Shown in pieces: positions 24,997-32,086 of a stretch of DNA of 43,929 nucleotides. The number at the start of each line of letters is the position of its first letter. Position 1 is the stretch's first letter. The notes under the pieces are model-generated. The model had not been told where the DNA came from and made no database searches. It worked only from the letters and a program-made list of their open reading frames with translations. The translations under genes and the position numbers were made by a program. Source of the stretch: Oscillospiraceae bacterium (GTDB lineage: Bacteria; Bacillota; Clostridia; Oscillospirales; Ruminococcaceae); assembly GCA_029067895.1 (NCBI GenBank), contig JAIEDQ010000022.1, positions 1 to 43,929 on the forward strand. Reading direction: 5' to 3'.

Positions 24997-26334
24997 TTAC
25001 AGAGTTCTGTCAAGAACAACAATTTCGTTCAGGCATTCGCGAAGCTTTTTTTCGCCGAGTGAATAATTCAAAATATCCTCCTCATCTGATGATATAAGCT
25101 CGTCGCCCGGTTCGGGTTCGCCTTTTCGGAAACATGAACCTATATAGTATTTATTGTCCATTGTTTTGCCGATACCGTATTCATGCCCATTGTATTCAAA
25201 ATTTATCTCCGCTCCGCAGGATATGCAGAATTTCAGTTCGGAAAGAGATTCAAAGCTTCTGTTATAATTCATATTTGCCTCCGTTTTCAAATAAAGGTAA
25301 TTTTTAAATTCGGGAATAACCCCATCTTCGTATGGTATTTTCACAAAGTTCGGATGATTGTTTTCCCAAGTAATTTTATGATCATGCGGGTCAGTATGTT
25401 GGTTCGGTTGGTTATGGTCGGTAAAATGCCGTTCTTTTTCAGCGTATCCGTCTTCACCAATTTTGGTTAAAACCCTATATCCGTTATGGATAGACTCTTT
25501 TATTTCTCCAGGTTTTCCAACAAGTCGTTCATCATCTTTATTTTTGGGTCTCCATTTACCACCGTAAGCGCTTCCTCCGCCTTTCATTACAAATCCTGTT
25601 TTTGTAATGACCGGTTTGTTCAAACAGCTTGTATACCCGATTATATGCTTAATCCCGCTGTCTTTAACTATATCGTCGTTCATGTGTTTCCATGAACTCA
25701 AATCATAGTCAACATAGGTAATATTACCGGTCATTTCTTTAAACGGTTCACTGTAGCAAATAATATGTTCCGGCTCTATCTGCCTGAGCATTTCCTGATA
25801 TCCGCGCATGAACAGGTCTTTCTGCTCGGCATGATTATTATGCGCATGGAACATATACGTTGATACTGCAACAGCCGAACCTTTCGAAACTCCCGCAAAG
25901 CAAAAATCAAAGCTTTCTTCAGTACCCCAATTAATTGTGGGAACAACACGCAGACCTTTTGATTTCAGATATGCTCCGCACCAACGGTTGCGAAAGGTAT
26001 TGTACAGCTGCACAGCAACAGGCATTTCAATATACATACTGAAATCCGGCGTCATCACTCCGAGATACTTGCTTAAATCTTCAACAAAAGGTTCGGGATT
26101 TTTCCACAAAGATTCAAACAAGTAATCGTACAAAAAGAAATGAACCATACGGTTAGCATGTGCGCCGTCGTCTTTTTTAACCTGATCGAACCTTAAAAGC
26201 CTTAAATCTTGCAGTTCGTAGTTAACAAACTGCGATTTAGGGATAATCGGAATACCAAATTTGTCTGCATGAGCAGAAAATTGGTTTCGCAAAAACAACG
26301 GATCGGTGCGATAATTAAAATTTTCCAGTGTCAT
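24997..26334 (-). CDS. DUF4417 protein fused to a His/Asp-rich module and a small C-terminal domain
   Basis: A 445-residue protein with three parts. Residues 1-235 resemble DUF4417, a family seen in bacteria and phages; the conserved segment is VPTINWGTEESFDFCF at 131-146. Residues 252-328 begin with a Gly-rich joint (GGGSAYGG) and contain RHFTDH (302-307), H313 and HDH (317-319), W323. This H/D-rich pattern resembles modules found at the ends of polymorphic toxins and some phage proteins, which is my recollection and not a proven match. Residues 360-445 form a small domain repeated in the next gene. AGGAGG is 8 bases before the ATG. Function is unknown; metal binding by the His/Asp cluster is plausible. 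Confidence 0.7.
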   Translation of the reverse strand: MTLENFNYRTDPLFLRNQFSAHADKFGIPIIPKSQFVNYELQDLRLLRFDQVKKDDGAHANRMVHFFLYDYLFESLWKNPEPFVEDLSKYLGVMTPDFSMYIEMPVAVQLYNTFRNRWCGAYLKSKGLRVVPTINWGTEESFDFCFAGVSKGSAVAVSTYMFHAHNNHAEQKDLFMRGYQEMLRQIEPEHIICYSEPFKEMTGNITYVDYDLSSWKHMNDDIVKDSGIKHIIGYTSCLNKPVITKTGFVMKGGGSAYGGKWRPKNKDDERLVGKPGEIKESIHNGYRVLTKIGEDGYAEKERHFTDHNQPNQHTDPHDHKITWENNHPNFVKIPYEDGVIPEFKNYLYLKTEANMNYNRSFESLSELKFCISCGAEINFEYNGHEYGIGKTMDNKYYIGSCFRKGEPEPGDELISSDEEDILNYSLGEKKLRECLNEIVVLDRTL

Positions 26335-26348
26335 AATTTCAACCTCCT

Positions 26349-26383
26349 AAGTTATTTAAAAATTATCCTTACATAAATAACTT
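26349..26383. other. Inverted repeat just upstream of the DUF4417 gene
   Basis: AAGTTATTTA (26349-26358) and TAAATAACTT (26374-26383) are perfect inverted 10-mers separated by 15 bases, ending immediately before the ribosome site. It could be an operator or a leader hairpin controlling translation. Confidence 0.45.
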
Positions 26384-26393
26384 AAAAAGAGGT

Positions 26394-26421
26394 AAAAGTT
26401 GCACGTTTACGTGCAACTTTT
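26394..26421 (-). terminator. Terminator after aspS
   Basis: Perfect 12-bp stem AAAAGTTGCACG/CGTGCAACTTTT with a 4-base loop; the minus-strand tail is ACCTCTTTTT. It separates the hisS-aspS operon from the accessory island. The stem is symmetrical enough to act on both strands. Confidence 0.75.
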
Positions 26422-26503
26422 AAGAAAATTATTTTTAAGATTGTAGAGTTAAATAAAAACATCAACAAAGAGAGGTGAAAAATCAAACAAAATAAACAAT
26501 AAA

Positions 26504-28279
26504 TTATTCCTCTTTAGCAGTAACGGCAATACCCAGCACATCGAGGCTATCCTTGTCAACAGGGGACGGGCAAGCCGACATAAGCTCGGAAGCGTTCTGC
26601 ACCTTGGGGAACGCGGTAACGTCCCGCAGGCTGTCCGCGCCGCACATTATCATTGCAAGGCGGTCGAGACCGATTCCCATGCCGCCGTGGGGAGCAGCGC
26701 CGTACTTGTAGGCTTCAACCAAAAATCCGAATTTTGCCTCGATCTCCTCGTCGGTGAGACCTAAAGCTTTAAACATCTTCTGCTGTAATTCATAGTCGTT
26801 GATACGGATAGAACCGCTTGAAAGCTCCGTGCCGTTGAGCACAAGGTCATACGCCTTTGCAAAAACCTTTTCGGGAGCGGTGTCAAGATACTGCAAGCAC
26901 TCGTCCATAGGCATTGTAAAGGGGTGGTGCATTGCGTCCCAATGGTTTGTTTCCTCGTTGTACTCAAAGAACGGGAACTCGGTTATCCACAGGAAATTGA
27001 ATTTTTCCGCGGGAATAATGTCAAGCTGCTTTGCGACTTTAAGACGGAGCGCACCTAAGGTCGGCAAGGTCACGCTGTTCTTGTCCGCAACGACTAATAC
27101 AACGTCTCCCTTTTCCGCGCCAACAGCGGAGAGAATTTTTTCAAGCTCACCCTCGCCCATGAATTTTGCAAAGGAGCAGCTTGGAACGTCCTCAACCCAG
27201 CGGACATATGCAAGTCCCTTTGCGCCGATTCCGCGGACGTATTCGGTCAGCTTGTCTATCTCTTTTCTTGTAAGAGTACCCGCCGCATTTTTCGCGGTAA
27301 TTACACGTACCGAGCCGCCTGCTTCAATTGCGGAGGTAAACACTCCAAAGCCGCAACCCTTGACAATTTCCGAAATATCAGTGATTTCCATTCCGAAGCG
27401 AGTATCGGGCTTGTCCGAGCCAAAGCGGTTCATTGCCTCGGTATAGGTAAGTCTCGGCAGGGGTGTGGGGATTTCAACATTAAGCACGTCATTGAAAAGT
27501 CTCTTGATAAATCCCTCGCCCATTTCCATAATGTCTTCAACATCAACAAAGGACATTTCCAAATCTATTTGAGTAAATTCGGGCTGTCTGTCCGCACGAA
27601 GATCCTCGTCACGGAAGCACCTTGCAAGCTGAATATAGCGGTCAAAGCCCGACACCATAAGAAGCTGCTTATAAATCTGCGGAGACTGGGGAAGCGCATA
27701 AAACTTACCCTGATGAACTCTTGACGGAACGAGATAGTCTCTTGCTCCCTCAGGGGTGGATTTTATCATCATCGGCGTTTCAATTTCGATAAAGCCGTTC
27801 TCATAGAAATAATCACGTGCGGTCTTTGCAATTTTGCTCCGCATAATGATGTTGTCCTGCAAGGGCTTGCGGCGCAGGTCGAGGTAGCGGTATTTCAGAC
27901 GCAATTCCTCGTTGGTGTTGGTGTTGTCAACAATTTCAAAGGGAGGCGTCTGCGCCTTTGCAAGAATACGCAGGTCGTCCACAAAAATCTCAACGTGACC
28001 AGTGGGTATTTTGTCGTTGACGCTCTCGCGGGGACGCACCTCGCCCTTAGCCATAACAACGTACTCCGAGTGGCAGGAGGAAGCTTTCTCGAAAACCTCC
28101 TTGTCGGTAGTCTCGTTGAAAGTAAGCTGTACAACGCCCGTCCTGTCGCGGAGGACGATAAAAATAATTCCTCCCTTGTCGCGGACGGTGTCAACATATC
28201 CGCCTACGGTGACGGTCTCTCCCGCGGTGAGCACCTCTCCGCAGTAATGTGTTCTTTTTAATCCTTTCATGGTATCCAT
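26504..28279 (-). CDS. aspS: Aspartyl-tRNA synthetase
   Basis: Class II aminoacyl-tRNA synthetase of the bacterial type that charges tRNA-Asp. The 591 residues include the N-terminal OB-fold anticodon-binding domain (GGYVDTVRDKGGIIFIVLRD), motif 2 with FRDEDLRADRQPEFTQID, the bacterial GAD insertion, and motif 3 (GMGIGLDRLAM). Length is typical. AAAGGAAG is 8 bases before the ATG at 28279; an internal ATG three codons in is possible. It is the third gene of the T-box-controlled hisS transcription unit, 40 bases after the small membrane protein gene. Whether it also makes Asp-tRNA-Asn cannot be judged here. Confidence 0.97.
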   Translation of the reverse strand: MDTMKGLKRTHYCGEVLTAGETVTVGGYVDTVRDKGGIIFIVLRDRTGVVQLTFNETTDKEVFEKASSCHSEYVVMAKGEVRPRESVNDKIPTGHVEIFVDDLRILAKAQTPPFEIVDNTNTNEELRLKYRYLDLRRKPLQDNIIMRSKIAKTARDYFYENGFIEIETPMMIKSTPEGARDYLVPSRVHQGKFYALPQSPQIYKQLLMVSGFDRYIQLARCFRDEDLRADRQPEFTQIDLEMSFVDVEDIMEMGEGFIKRLFNDVLNVEIPTPLPRLTYTEAMNRFGSDKPDTRFGMEITDISEIVKGCGFGVFTSAIEAGGSVRVITAKNAAGTLTRKEIDKLTEYVRGIGAKGLAYVRWVEDVPSCSFAKFMGEGELEKILSAVGAEKGDVVLVVADKNSVTLPTLGALRLKVAKQLDIIPAEKFNFLWITEFPFFEYNEETNHWDAMHHPFTMPMDECLQYLDTAPEKVFAKAYDLVLNGTELSSGSIRINDYELQQKMFKALGLTDEEIEAKFGFLVEAYKYGAAPHGGMGIGLDRLAMIMCGADSLRDVTAFPKVQNASELMSACPSPVDKDSLDVLGIAVTAKEE

Positions 28280-28318
28280 TTTTAAAACTTCCTTTCATAA
28301 GATTAAGATATTGTAAAA

Positions 28319-28819
28319 TCAAATTGTACCGGTGTTCCATAAAGAAATATAAATGTTGTCACCGATTACTTTTTCTGTTTCGTTTCCGTAAGGCGACCTG
28401 TTTACGCCGTCCTTATAATAATAACAGGTTATACAATAAGGGTGGTTCATATCATGATTATAATTAACAGTGAGTTCTCCGTAACCGTTTTTTCCCGCAT
28501 AGGCAGTTCCGAAATATTTGAAAACAATATCGCGCATTTCCTGCATATCGCCCTCACGCTCAATTTCAAACATGGTATTGTTCTCATCAAGCAGGGAGAG
28601 CTGATATTCGGAAAATTCTTCATATGTCTCCCTGTTTTCAAGAACATATTTATAGACGGTGTTAAATTCTTCAAGAGCTTCTTTATGTGATTTTTCAAGG
28701 CTATCTTTCACAGCAAAATAAATCAGGATATGATATGCGGCAAACCCAACAACTGCAAGTATGATTGCAGTCCAAACAATTACACCTACCGTTTTTATTA
28801 TTTTTTCCTGTTTGTCCAT
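28319..28819 (-). CDS. Small membrane-anchored protein between hisS and aspS
   Basis: A 166-residue protein with one membrane helix near the N-terminus (about 10-32, VGVIVWTAIILAVVGFAAYH) and a mostly outside, charged domain of about 130 residues. It has no lipobox and no enzyme motif I can name. The start at 28819 has GGAGG 8 bases upstream; the ATG five codons earlier is inside that site. It sits 27 bases after hisS and 40 before aspS, so it would be produced under histidine T-box control. The DNA is more AT-rich than the two synthetase genes, suggesting a later insertion into the operon. Confidence 0.68.
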   Translation of the reverse strand: MDKQEKIIKTVGVIVWTAIILAVVGFAAYHILIYFAVKDSLEKSHKEALEEFNTVYKYVLENRETYEEFSEYQLSLLDENNTMFEIEREGDMQEMRDIVFKYFGTAYAGKNGYGELTVNYNHDMNHPYCITCYYYKDGVNRSPYGNETEKVIGDNIYISLWNTGTI

Positions 28820-28846
28820 TTTATGTCCCTCCAATAATACTGGGGA

Positions 28847-30169
28847 CTATGCTAATGACTCTCCGCCGTTAAACATCTCCGCAACAAAAATATTGGAAAA
28901 ATTGTCGATAAACTTATCGTCCAGAGCAACGTCAACCTGTTCACCGCTTGACATATTTTTCAGCTTGACAGTACCGCTTTCAAGCTCGTTGTCTCCGAGG
29001 ACGATAACAAACGCCGCACCAATTTTGTTTGCGTATTTCATCTGCGGCTTGATACCGCGGTTCATTGTGTCGAACTCGGCACGGTAGCCCTCGTCACGGA
29101 GCTGCTTTGCCATAACAATCGCTTTCTCCCTCGCCTTGTCGCCCATTGCCGCAATATAGATGTCGCACTTTTTTGCGGGGACAAACTCCGCGCCCTTGTT
29201 CTCCATTGTCATGATAAGCCGCTCCAGACCCATTGCAAAGCCAAGCGCAGGAGTGGGATTTCCCCCAAGCTGCTCAATAAGACCGTCATAACGTCCGCCG
29301 CCGCAGACCGTACCCTGCGCGCCGATATCGTTGGTGATAAACTCGAAAACGGTCTTTGTGTAGTAATCAAGTCCGCGGACAATTTTCGGGTTAATGCTGA
29401 ACTCAATATTCATAGCGGAAAGATTGCTTTTCAGCTTCTCAAAGTGTTCCGAACATTCCTCGCAAAGGAAGTCCAGAATAACGGGAGCGTCCTTTGCAAT
29501 GCCCTGACAAATGGGACTTTTGCAGTCAAGGATACGCATAGGATTACGTTCCAGACGGTCAAGACAGGTGGGGCAAAGATCTTCTTTCTTGCCCTCGAAA
29601 TATTCTTTCAGAGCCTTGTGGTACTCTGCCCGGCAGGTGGGACAGCCTATGGAATTTATGAACAGCTCCACATTGTCAAGTCCCAAACGGTCGAGCAGGG
29701 ACTTTGCAAGGGCAATCATTTCCGCGTCCGCGGAAGCGTCTCCGCTGCCGTAAAGCTCCGCGCCGAACTGGTGGAACTCCCTGAGACGTCCCGCCTGCGG
29801 CTTCTCGTGACGGAAGCAGGAAATTATATAGTACACCTTTTGCGGCAGAGCGTCGTTCAGCAAGCCGTTTTCAATAGCCGCCCTCGCCGCACCAGCCGTA
29901 CCCTCGGGACGTAAAGTAAAATCGTCGGGGTCTTTTCCGTTTGCGGGACTTTTCGCCGTCACGCTGTACATTTCTTTCTGAACTACATCGGTAGTATCCC
30001 CCACGCTCCTCTTGAAAAGCGCGGTGTTCTCAAAGGTGGGGAAACGTATCTCCCTGAAGCCGTAGCACTCCGCAGTTTCCGCAGCGCACCTCTCAACGGT
30101 CTGCCACTTGTACGCCTCTGCGGGGACAACGTCCTGTGTTCCTTTTGGTCTGTTTGTGATTAAAGCCAT
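28847..30169 (-). CDS. hisS: Histidyl-tRNA synthetase
   Basis: Class II synthetase that charges tRNA-His. The 440 residues start MALITNRPKGTQDVVP, the family N-terminus, followed by the motif 2 region FRHEKPQAGRLREFHQFG, the histidine-A signature RGLDYYTKTVFE and GGRYDGLIEQLGG (motif 3 side), and a C-terminal anticodon domain. A Cys-rich insertion (CPTC..., CPTCLDRL) is present as in many Firmicutes HisRS. The start at 30169 has AAGGAG; the longer open frame upstream runs through the T-box leader and is not coding. It heads the hisS, membrane protein, aspS operon. Confidence 0.97.
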   Translation of the reverse strand: MALITNRPKGTQDVVPAEAYKWQTVERCAAETAECYGFREIRFPTFENTALFKRSVGDTTDVVQKEMYSVTAKSPANGKDPDDFTLRPEGTAGAARAAIENGLLNDALPQKVYYIISCFRHEKPQAGRLREFHQFGAELYGSGDASADAEMIALAKSLLDRLGLDNVELFINSIGCPTCRAEYHKALKEYFEGKKEDLCPTCLDRLERNPMRILDCKSPICQGIAKDAPVILDFLCEECSEHFEKLKSNLSAMNIEFSINPKIVRGLDYYTKTVFEFITNDIGAQGTVCGGGRYDGLIEQLGGNPTPALGFAMGLERLIMTMENKGAEFVPAKKCDIYIAAMGDKAREKAIVMAKQLRDEGYRAEFDTMNRGIKPQMKYANKIGAAFVIVLGDNELESGTVKLKNMSSGEQVDVALDDKFIDNFSNIFVAEMFNGGESLA

Positions 30170-30385
30170 TTTAATTCTCCTTCTTATTGTACTGAAAAAA
30201 CAAAAACCGCCCCTAAAAAAGGGACGGCGAATAACCGTGATACCACCCAAATTTATCCGTGTACCGAAGCGCACGAACCTCATTATCCCTTAACGCGGGA
30301 AACGTCCGTCCTTAGTCAGACGGCGGCTCACGGGTGTCCTTGGCAAAATTCCCGCACGGACGCTCACAGCGAACACGTCCTCTCT

Positions 30386-30446
30386 TTGGAGCGGAAAGAA
30401 TGTTACTCTCCCGGTCGAAGCCTTTAAATCTTTACAAAATAATATT
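30386..30446 (-). repeat. Direct repeat, copy 1 (within functional T-box stem I)
   Basis: About 61 bases matching 30478-30538 with some 7 mismatches, offset exactly 92 bases. Both contain GGAAAGAATGTTACTCTC and TCGAAGCCTTTAAAT (plus-strand reading). This copy is continuous with the rest of the T-box. Confidence 0.85.
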
Positions 30447-30460
30447 ACCTCTGATTCTGC

Positions 30461-30477
30461 CCGCGGGGGCTCCCCGC
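30461..30477. repeat. GC-rich palindrome, also found at 41586-41602
   Basis: CCGCGGGGGCTCCCCGC, a 6-bp perfect hairpin with a 3-base loop. The identical 17-mer occurs 11 kb away. It directly abuts the second copy of the T-box repeat. Confidence 0.7.
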
Positions 30478-30538
30478 TTGGAACGGAAAGAATGTTACTC
30501 TCCCAATCGAAGCCTTTAAATGATTACAGAATAATAAT
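30478..30538 (-). repeat. Direct repeat, copy 2 (promoter-proximal)
   Basis: Second copy of the 61-base T-box segment. It includes the -10 hexamer of the hisS promoter; the corresponding place in copy 1 has no -35 and is unlikely to be a promoter. Confidence 0.85.
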
Positions 30539-30562
30539 AACTCAAAAAAAATCTTTTGTCAA
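30534..30562 (-). promoter_or_regulatory. Promoter of the hisS-aspS operon
   Basis: Minus strand TTGACA (30557-30562), 17-base spacer, TATTAT (30534-30539). Confidence 0.82.
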
Positions 30563-30585
30563 GAGATTTGGAAAAATTTCGTCAA

Positions 30586-30620
30586 ATACTAAAATATGCG
30601 GAGATAAAACTCTCCGCATA
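30586..30620 (-). terminator. Terminator after mgsA
   Basis: Perfect 10-bp stem TATGCGGAGA (30595-30604) with TCTCCGCATA (30611-30620); minus-strand tail TTTTAGTATTT. Confidence 0.82.
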
Positions 30621-30636
30621 AAATTTTGTATTGCTT

Positions 30637-31038
30637 TTAGGCAGGATTAACGATCTGACGCCAGTCAAGGTCGCCTCTTTCGAGAGCGTGTATGAGAGCC
30701 TCCGCCGTAGCGATATTTGTGCCCACGGGAATGTTATGAACATCGCAGAGCCTGAGCAGGTCGCGCTCGTTTGGCTCGTGAGCCTTGGGCGTAAGAGGGT
30801 CTCTGAAAAAGAGGAGTAAGTCTATTTCGTTGCAGGAAATGCGCGCGCTTATCTGCTGCGCTCCGCCTTGGGAGCCGCTGAGATACCGCTGTATGGTGAG
30901 TCCGGTAGCCTGCTCGACTATTTTGCCTGTCGTTCCTGTGGCGCAGAGAATGTGCCTTGACAGAATGCCGCAGTACGCAATACAGAACTGAACCATAAGT
31001 TCTTTTTTAGAATCGTGCGCGATCAGAGCTATATTCAT
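30637..31038 (-). CDS. mgsA: Methylglyoxal synthase
   Basis: Converts dihydroxyacetone phosphate to methylglyoxal and phosphate, a glycolytic bypass used under phosphate limitation. The 133 residues show IAHDSKK at the N-terminus, GTTG, SGSQGG with the phosphate-binding loop, FFRDPLTP and a terminal [12 protein letters not shown], all conserved in MgsA. The start at 31038 has GAGAGGA about 10 bases upstream. It follows minD by about 77 bases and both likely share the promoter at 31.95 kb. mgsA beside the min/mre cluster is common in Clostridia. Confidence 0.95.
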   Translation of the reverse strand: MNIALIAHDSKKELMVQFCIAYCGILSRHILCATGTTGKIVEQATGLTIQRYLSGSQGGAQQISARISCNEIDLLLFFRDPLTPKAHEPNERDLLRLCDVHNIPVGTNIATAEALIHALERGDLDWRQIVNPA

Positions 31039-31115
31039 TTTTATCATTCCTCTCATAATTTTTTAGATCGGCAAGCCTGTGCGAACCCGTGACCCGGCGT
31101 TCGGGTACAGCCGTC

Positions 31116-31862
31116 TTACTGGAGAAGGATCTTGAAGCTGAGAGGAATGTCCTCGCCCTTGATCCTCTTGGAGATCGCGTCAAAGGCTCTGAATGCCAGC
31201 GAGCCGGAGGGCAGGGGGATACCCTTTCCTGTGGAGACCACAACGTCGTTGTCGCTGGGGATAACGCCGATAAGCTGAACGCCTACGGTGTCGATAATGG
31301 AATCAAGGTCGGGGATAAGGTCAGCCTTGAAAATATCGGGATCGACCTTGTTGATGATAAGTCTCTGCTTCTTGTTGCCCCTCTTGTAGAACTCGTCAGA
31401 CATAAGTCTTGCGTCGCGGACGCAGATCGGGTCGGGAGTGGTGTTTATCAGAATAAGGTCGGACTGTTCAACAACGTCGAATACGCTCTCGTTAGTACCT
31501 GCGGAGGTATCTACGATTATGTACTCGTAGTACTTTCTCATTTCGTTGCAGATATTGGAGATAGTCTCCGCGTCTACCTTTGCAAAAGGATCCTCGGGAG
31601 CGCAGACAATGCTCAGGTTGCTTGCAAGCTTTACCTGAGTGGTAGCCTTGTAGATATCGCATTCTCCCTTGAGAACTGAGCCCAAGTCGTACTTAACGTC
31701 ATCCTTGACGCCCAGCATGATATCCATACATCTGAGACCGAAGTCCAACTCTATGATGAGGGTACGGTGACCCTGTTTAGCCAGTGCAAAGCCCAGCTCG
31801 GCGCATATAGAAGATTTGCCGGTGCCTCCTTTACCGGAGGTGATCGCAATAATTTTTGACAT
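31116..31862 (-). CDS. minD: Septum site-determining ATPase MinD
   Basis: ParA/MinD-type ATPase that positions the division site by recruiting MinC to the membrane. The 248 residues carry the deviant Walker A KGGTGKS (about 11-17), the switch segments LIIELDFGLRCMD and IIVDTSAGTNES, and the NKVD-like INKVDPD. The C-terminus (RIKGEDIPLSFKILLQ) lacks an obvious amphipathic membrane-targeting helix of the kind seen in Escherichia or Bacillus MinD. Neither minC nor minE is adjacent. GAAAGGAG precedes the ATG and a promoter lies about 75 bases upstream. Assignment to MinD rather than a related ParA protein rests on the location beside mre genes. Confidence 0.88.
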   Translation of the reverse strand: MSKIIAITSGKGGTGKSSICAELGFALAKQGHRTLIIELDFGLRCMDIMLGVKDDVKYDLGSVLKGECDIYKATTQVKLASNLSIVCAPEDPFAKVDAETISNICNEMRKYYEYIIVDTSAGTNESVFDVVEQSDLILINTTPDPICVRDARLMSDEFYKRGNKKQRLIINKVDPDIFKADLIPDLDSIIDTVGVQLIGVIPSDNDVVVSTGKGIPLPSGSLAFRAFDAISKRIKGEDIPLSFKILLQ

Positions 31863-31935
31863 GAAAAAGCTCCTTTCCGAAATAGCGCAATACTCAATAT
31901 TGGAATGAGCAGCAAAATAATATCAGCTAATTTAT

Positions 31936-31963
31936 ATTTTACCACAAAATGCGGATTTGTCAA
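31936..31963 (-). promoter_or_regulatory. Promoter of minD-mgsA
   Basis: Minus strand TTGACA (31958-31963), 16-base spacer, TAAAAT (31936-31941) with an upstream TG giving an extended -10. Confidence 0.78.
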
Positions 31964-32086
31964 AGTGTTTTTAAGCAATCTGCACAATTTTGTTAAAATG
32001 TCGATAAATGAATTGTCCTTTTTGTGCATTTTTCACAATGCTATTTTGACCCGCCGAAACACAAGACCGAACAGGCTAAGCAGCCT

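Larger units (their letters stand above)
30200..30527 (-). promoter_or_regulatory. T-box leader of hisS with duplicated 5' segment
   Basis: The minus strand carries the T-box TTGGGTGGTATCACGGTT (about 30233-30250) followed by a terminator (30207-30214 with 30221-30227, then GGTTTTTGTTTTTT). Stem I elements include GGGAGAGTAACATTC and AAAGAGAGGACGTG. A CAC triplet at 30334-30336 is the candidate histidine specifier. The first part of the leader is present twice (30386-30446 and 30478-30538), so the transcript carries an extra partial stem I. Uncharged tRNA-His should allow read-through into hisS and aspS. The leader and its promoter fill most of the 30170-30636 gap. Confidence 0.86.

Noticed and set aside
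30170-30283. 38-codon N-terminal extension of hisS
   Set aside because: The extension is translated from the T-box terminator and antiterminator sequence and has no ribosome site; the family start is at 30169.
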